NCBI RefSeq assembly: GCF_028993635.1
Contig: NZ_CP118631.1
Span: forward strand, 496,001 to 560,000
Length of the DNA: 64,000 bases
Reading direction: 5' to 3'
Origin: Mucilaginibacter sp. SJ
GTDB taxonomy: Bacteria > Bacteroidota > Bacteroidia > Sphingobacteriales > Sphingobacteriaceae
Positions 59,855 through 64,000 of this stretch are shown here, piece after piece. The first letter of the stretch is position 1. The number at the start of each line of letters is the position of its first letter. The notes under the pieces were generated by a model. The model saw nothing but the letters and a program-made list of their open reading frames with translations, was not told where the DNA came from and made no database searches. The position numbers and the translations under genes were made by a program.

Positions 59855-62800
59855 ATGAGAATAACATCGATAAAAGGACTAACACAGGAACAGGAAAGGA
59901 TATATGATGGATTGTTGCAAATAGGTGAGCTGCTTGCCGCCTTTTACATTGACGCGGTTCTCATTGCCCGCGAACAATGTTTCTTACAAACAAAGGTCAA
60001 TTTAATTGCTCATTGTGCGCGTGAAATAGACGGAGGTTTACGGGAGATTTTTGTACCTGATAGGGAAAAATTAACCGTGGAAGCCACTCTGCCAGGAAAA
60101 AACAAAGGACATTATGCGTCGATACTTGTTGCATTAGGAAACAACAATACGGCAATTGCCGACGAATGGCTTGATGTTGCAAAACGGTTTCACGGTTTGG
60201 CTCATCGCCATCAACCGTGGTTGAAACCCAAGAATGTTTCCGAAGTCTTTGAACTATGGGCGCGTTATGAAAAAATCCTATTCATCTTAACGGGCTCATT
60301 TTATGCGATTAAGGACAGGATCGACCAGCTTACGAATTTGGCTGTTCCGACGCCAGAGATCATAGAAGTGCTCAAAAACCTGAATCAGGGCCGCCAAAAT
60401 GAATTTCAATTTTTTAAAAACCTTAACAAACCTGATTGGCTAAAACCACTGTTTGAGGCCGGTGCATTTGATCTTGCTAAACAAGAACCTGTGTATGACC
60501 ACTTAGGCAGACAAGTCCTAATTGATTGGCTTCCTTTACGCTATTTGGCGAACATTGCTGAGGCTGCTACCATTAGGAAGGAAAAAATAATAGTCGACAT
60601 CATCGACGGTTTAAAAAAACAAGTTATAGCAAGAGAATTTTTTGTTGACGACTACTCTGTTTATATGATATACAAAACATTAGGTGGTCTGCGGAATTAC
60701 ATATTTAATCAAAGTGATGTAGAATTTCTCAATGCCTATTATGATTATGCTCCCCGTGGCCAATTTCCATTGCACGAATCTTACTTATTGGAAACTTTAG
60801 TGAAGAAATATGTGACCGGCGGACAGAAAGATGGCCTTATGACGTTGCTCACTTATTGCTTCGGATTTCGAAAAAAAGAAGAAAAAGTGGATTTCTTTAA
60901 AGAAATTGGGATATATACCCACAACAGCATTTTTCCCAATTTTTCATCTATAACTCACCACTATACAATAGACGACTTTTTGTCCAGGATCATTGAGATT
61001 ACCGGCACCGATTTGCTCTTTGCTCTTAGTGACACCGTTGAAGAACTCGCCGAAGTTAGATCGTATGAATTAAATAGTATTCCCTCTGTTGAGGTCAGTC
61101 AGCAAACTGAAATGTACATGCATGACTGGATACTAAACCTCGTAGAATTTATACGTAACGGGGCAGAGTCATTGTCAAAAGAGGAACTTATATCTTTTGT
61201 AAAGCATTTGCTTAGTAAAGAAACGGATATACTTCAGCGTATTGCTATCCACCTGATTCGGTTTTCTTACGAGGATACCAGTGATCTGTTTTGGGATTGG
61301 ATTGGCGCGAACCGCTTGAAAGGATACTTTAACATTCATGAATTATACTTACTAATTCAAATTATATCTGGAAAGCTCAATATCGAAGAATTTAAAAAGC
61401 TGGTCGATTGGATCGAGCAAATGCTTTATGAGTCAGAACATTACAAACAGGAAGAGTTGGTGAGGTTTAAAGCACATCGCATTCGGTGCTACTTTTCAGC
61501 TTTTCAACCGGAGGAACAACCACAGGCAGATTTATTAAAAGAAAGATCAGCGCATTATCTGCAGATAGATAGCTGGCCACTGGAGCATCCTGAATATGAT
61601 ACTTATTCGACTTCAAGCATGGGTTATGATATTCCTATCCAGGCTGTCGAACTTGAAGCCATGTCCGTGAATGAACAAGTTGCATATATAAAAGCATTAC
61701 CAAAAAAGGATGACTTTGATACTACACCACAGGGATTAGGTCTTTTGCTCAATAACGCGATTATAGGAGCGCCGGGAAAATATGAATCTGCTTTGCCAGA
61801 GTTATTGACATTGGGCGATTTGTATTTACAACAAGTTATCAGCTCTTTTGGCTGGGTAGTTAAGAATGGTACATTATCGGATTGGAAAACGCTGATAACA
61901 AAAATAGATGAAAGGTTGCTTAGGGGTGAAAATCCCCAGGCGGGCTTGAATGACTATGAGCAAACACTTACTGCTTTGGCAGAATTACTTGTCCAACTAT
62001 ACGAACACGGCGATAAATTCGACTATTCACTGGATGACCTTGATTATTTGATAGGTCTTTGTGAAAGGTTGCTGTTGATAGATTTTCCTAATCAACTATC
62101 TGAAAGTTCTTATCGCGACCATCTTTCTGATCGGCTCAACAGCCTTTGGGGTAAGGCTTTTGACGCGCTGGTTGGCTTTAATAGATTCTGGTCAAATCAC
62201 GCCGAAAACAAAGGCGGAGTCAAACTTAACAAAACTATTTCCGCTTATATAGAAAAATATATTAGCAGCCCCGAAACCACACCACCGTCCTTTTTTATCA
62301 ATATAGGATGGCACTTCCCATATTTGTTGGCAATTGGCCCAGAATGGTGCGCAAAGCATGCAGGGCAGTTGTTCCCTATTGAACATGGGTATCAATTTGG
62401 GCTGGTGATTGATAACGTTTTATCCCCATATCAGGAAGTTCACAAAAACGTATTGCTGTATTTCGGTGATAATAATTTAAATGCCTATCTGGTAAATCGG
62501 AAATACTCTGACGAAGCCAGCTTCAATAGAGTTTGCCGTTATGCCTTAACAGAGTTAAACTATATTGATAATCAGTCTATTGATAGGCAAGGGTCATTGA
62601 TAAATCTAATAGTAGAAAAGGGCGATCCGGAGCAATACAAAGCGCTGATTACTGTGGCTTTACAAAATAAACATGCAAACGAGATGGCGATGATGACGTT
62701 ATGGTCAAATCTCCAGGATCGTATATTAAAAGCGGAAAAAGAATACGAAGTTGTAATAGCCAATGTTGGTAGTCTTGCTTTAATAAGTGGTGTTTCCACA

Positions 62801-63130
62801 CAAACGCTTGATTTATTGGATAAAGCGATCCCATATTTAAAAAATGGGTCGGTACCTTACCAACTTACAGCGCTATTATCGCGAAGATTTGAAATCTCGC
62901 CAGTTCGGATTGCGGAAACTATATTAGCCATTTGGGATCAGACGAAATTACGGGTTATGGTTACCGAGGAATTATCCGATTTCATAGAGAAGCTGTATGC
63001 ACAAGGTTTCAAAGCATCAGCAGATGAATTATGTATTTACGTGGGTGGGCTGGGGAACTATGAACTGAAGCCTATATTTGATAAATACCAGGTAAAGAAT
63101 TTACCGTCATTAAACGGAGATGGCTTATAA
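59855..63130 (+). CDS. Large helical-repeat protein of unknown family, candidate defence protein
   Basis: A 1091-residue protein with no signal peptide, no membrane helix and no P-loop seen. Residues 1-170 are helical and contain NLIAHCAREIDGGLREI, then WLDVAKRFHGLAHRH, in which Arg111-x5-His117 has the spacing of a HEPN ribonuclease motif. Residues about 200-1080 look like HEAT/TPR-like helical pairs (for example LLSKETDILQRIAIHLIRFS), as in the C-terminal sensor parts of large defence proteins, but without the NTPase or SIR2 part those normally carry. It lies between the element's integrase and a HamA-like gene, all on one strand. Function is not recognised; a defence role is inferred from context. 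Confidence 0.5.
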   Translation: MRITSIKGLTQEQERIYDGLLQIGELLAAFYIDAVLIAREQCFLQTKVNLIAHCAREIDGGLREIFVPDREKLTVEATLPGKNKGHYASILVALGNNNTAIADEWLDVAKRFHGLAHRHQPWLKPKNVSEVFELWARYEKILFILTGSFYAIKDRIDQLTNLAVPTPEIIEVLKNLNQGRQNEFQFFKNLNKPDWLKPLFEAGAFDLAKQEPVYDHLGRQVLIDWLPLRYLANIAEAATIRKEKIIVDIIDGLKKQVIAREFFVDDYSVYMIYKTLGGLRNYIFNQSDVEFLNAYYDYAPRGQFPLHESYLLETLVKKYVTGGQKDGLMTLLTYCFGFRKKEEKVDFFKEIGIYTHNSIFPNFSSITHHYTIDDFLSRIIEITGTDLLFALSDTVEELAEVRSYELNSIPSVEVSQQTEMYMHDWILNLVEFIRNGAESLSKEELISFVKHLLSKETDILQRIAIHLIRFSYEDTSDLFWDWIGANRLKGYFNIHELYLLIQIISGKLNIEEFKKLVDWIEQMLYESEHYKQEELVRFKAHRIRCYFSAFQPEEQPQADLLKERSAHYLQIDSWPLEHPEYDTYSTSSMGYDIPIQAVELEAMSVNEQVAYIKALPKKDDFDTTPQGLGLLLNNAIIGAPGKYESALPELLTLGDLYLQQVISSFGWVVKNGTLSDWKTLITKIDERLLRGENPQAGLNDYEQTLTALAELLVQLYEHGDKFDYSLDDLDYLIGLCERLLLIDFPNQLSESSYRDHLSDRLNSLWGKAFDALVGFNRFWSNHAENKGGVKLNKTISAYIEKYISSPETTPPSFFINIGWHFPYLLAIGPEWCAKHAGQLFPIEHGYQFGLVIDNVLSPYQEVHKNVLLYFGDNNLNAYLVNRKYSDEASFNRVCRYALTELNYIDNQSIDRQGSLINLIVEKGDPEQYKALITVALQNKHANEMAMMTLWSNLQDRILKAEKEYEVVIANVGSLALISGVSTQTLDLLDKAIPYLKNGSVPYQLTALLSRRFEISPVRIAETILAIWDQTKLRVMVTEELSDFIEKLYAQGFKASADELCIYVGGLGNYELKPIFDKYQVKNLPSLNGDGL

Positions 63131-63288
63131 TTAAATATGGGAGATGTTTTGAGGATACCAATTTCCGTTGCCTCCCCGAATTGTTGGAAATTAGAAAACG
63201 ACGTTAACTGTTTTCTAAAAATAAAACTGTTTGTACCTTAGTGAAACAAAGCCTTAGTGCTATCATACTTAACCTTATTATTTATTAA

Positions 63289-64000
63289 TTGGAAATCTCA
63301 GAAGAAAAACTTAAGGCACTAAGAACTTATACATGTTCAGTTATGAACCATGTATATTGGGTTAAGCAAGCCTTTGATGTAGTTCCATCAAAGGAGCATT
63401 ATGCATCCTGTATTAATTATGTCGATTTACAAGAATATAGAGATGAGTTCTGCGATGAACTTGTCAATACTATTCCTGAATGGATATATAGTAACAAGAA
63501 AGCTGCCGAGATAATCGACCAAATGATCACCGAAGAAGGTCGAAGTCCTCGAAATGCCGAGTCTGCACTACGAACTGCTACCTTTCATAAATTCAGAAAT
63601 GGAGAGACAGACGAAATGTTACTTCAAGGGCAGTTTGGAGAACTGGTTCTATTCAATCTACTTCAAGTATTTTTTGACGCAATACCTTTGCTACGCAAAA
63701 TGTCTTTGACAACGTCAGAGAAAATGGAACGTTATGGCGCTGATGCAATTCATTATAACTATACTAATTCCAAGCACTTACTGTATTTAGGTGAGGCTAA
63801 AGCGTATATTAGTTCGTATCAGTTTAATACAGCCTTTGAAAAAGCCTTAAACAGCATTTTGGATAGCTATAAGAATCATAGAACCGAGCTCAAACTTTAC
63901 ATCTATGATGACTTCCTGGATGACGAACTTATACCGATAGCCCAAGCTTACAAAAATGGCACTTTGAGACCTGTTGAATTACAGTTTGTGTCTGTGATAC
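63289..64000 (+). CDS. hamA: HamA-like (DUF1837) nuclease of Hachiman anti-phage system, N-terminal part
   Basis: The frame is open from TTG 63289 (preceded by an in-frame TAA) to the window edge; the first ATG is 63343. The start is therefore unsettled. The visible 237 residues include LLQGQFGELVLFNLLQ, KMSLTTSEKMERYGADAIHY and YLGEAKAYISSY, matching DUF1837/HamA. The Asp of GAD and Glu-x-Lys of GEAK form a PD-(D/E)xK-like site. HamA degrades DNA when licensed by the helicase HamB, so a hamB gene is expected just right of the window. It lies 158 bases after the 1091-residue gene. Confidence 0.75.
   Translation, partial: MEISEEKLKALRTYTCSVMNHVYWVKQAFDVVPSKEHYASCINYVDLQEYRDEFCDELVNTIPEWIYSNKKAAEIIDQMITEEGRSPRNAESALRTATFHKFRNGETDEMLLQGQFGELVLFNLLQVFFDAIPLLRKMSLTTSEKMERYGADAIHYNYTNSKHLLYLGEAKAYISSYQFNTAFEKALNSILDSYKNHRTELKLYIYDDFLDDELIPIAQAYKNGTLRPVELQFVSVI

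Overview
The window looks like a piece of a Sphingobacteriaceae chromosome (Bacteroidota; Mucilaginibacter or Pedobacter-like). This is an inference from four things: promoters of the Bacteroidota type (TTG, about 19-20 bases, then TAnnTTTG), a tmRNA whose tag ends GENNYALAA, CTnDOT-like tyrosine recombinases and MobA/MobC mobilisation genes, and core genes of familiar Bacteroidota form. No rRNA and no CRISPR array were seen.

Bases 1-8360 hold the end of what looks like a nonribosomal-peptide-type biosynthetic cluster: a truncated alpha/beta hydrolase, a serine-hydrolase/cyclic-peptide ABC exporter fusion, an Asp/Glu racemase, a type II thioesterase, an ornithine-carbamoyltransferase-like enzyme with altered catalytic motifs, and a MurJ-like flippase. 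Bases 8361-10264 are a graveyard: an SDR tail, the back half of a LytS-type kinase, a frameshifted receiver, and the C-terminal end of a probable serine recombinase.

Bases 10199-37022 are an integrated element of about 26.8 kb. A 17-bp direct repeat bounds it; the right copy is the 3' end of an intact tmRNA gene (ssrA) and the left copy lies beside the displaced native tmRNA terminator. The right third carries tyrosine integrase, ORF6N protein, three small DNA-binding proteins, MobC, relaxase and a zeta-toxin-like pair: an integrative mobilisable element without its own conjugation machinery. The left two thirds are cargo for stress and envelope functions: DUF72, SDR, Mn-catalase operon, two YciE/DUF892 proteins, low-affinity iron permease family protein, KaiB-like protein with a PAS histidine kinase, a fatty-acid desaturase operon with an outer-membrane barrel, and a giant CheB-CheR-PAS histidine kinase.

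Bases 37449-58228 are core chromosome: aminotransferase, DUF1573, fused 2-oxoacid dehydrogenase E1, two L,D-transpeptidases, a GH26 mannanase, and an aromatic amino acid operon (pheA, DAHP synthase-chorismate mutase, aroA, aroC). A Phe/Tyr-rich leader peptide and terminator/antiterminator precede that operon, so it is probably controlled by classical attenuation. aroB, an S4 protein, proline dehydrogenase and a tRNA with CAT anticodon follow. Exact 7-bp-period degenerate repeats are scattered here, some of them inside coding sequence.

From 58229 to the right edge a second element begins directly after the tRNA: a tyrosine recombinase, a 1091-residue helical-repeat protein of unknown family with a possible HEPN-type R-x5-H motif, and the start of a HamA-like (DUF1837, Hachiman anti-phage) gene cut by the window edge. 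This is the most likely place for an undescribed defence module.
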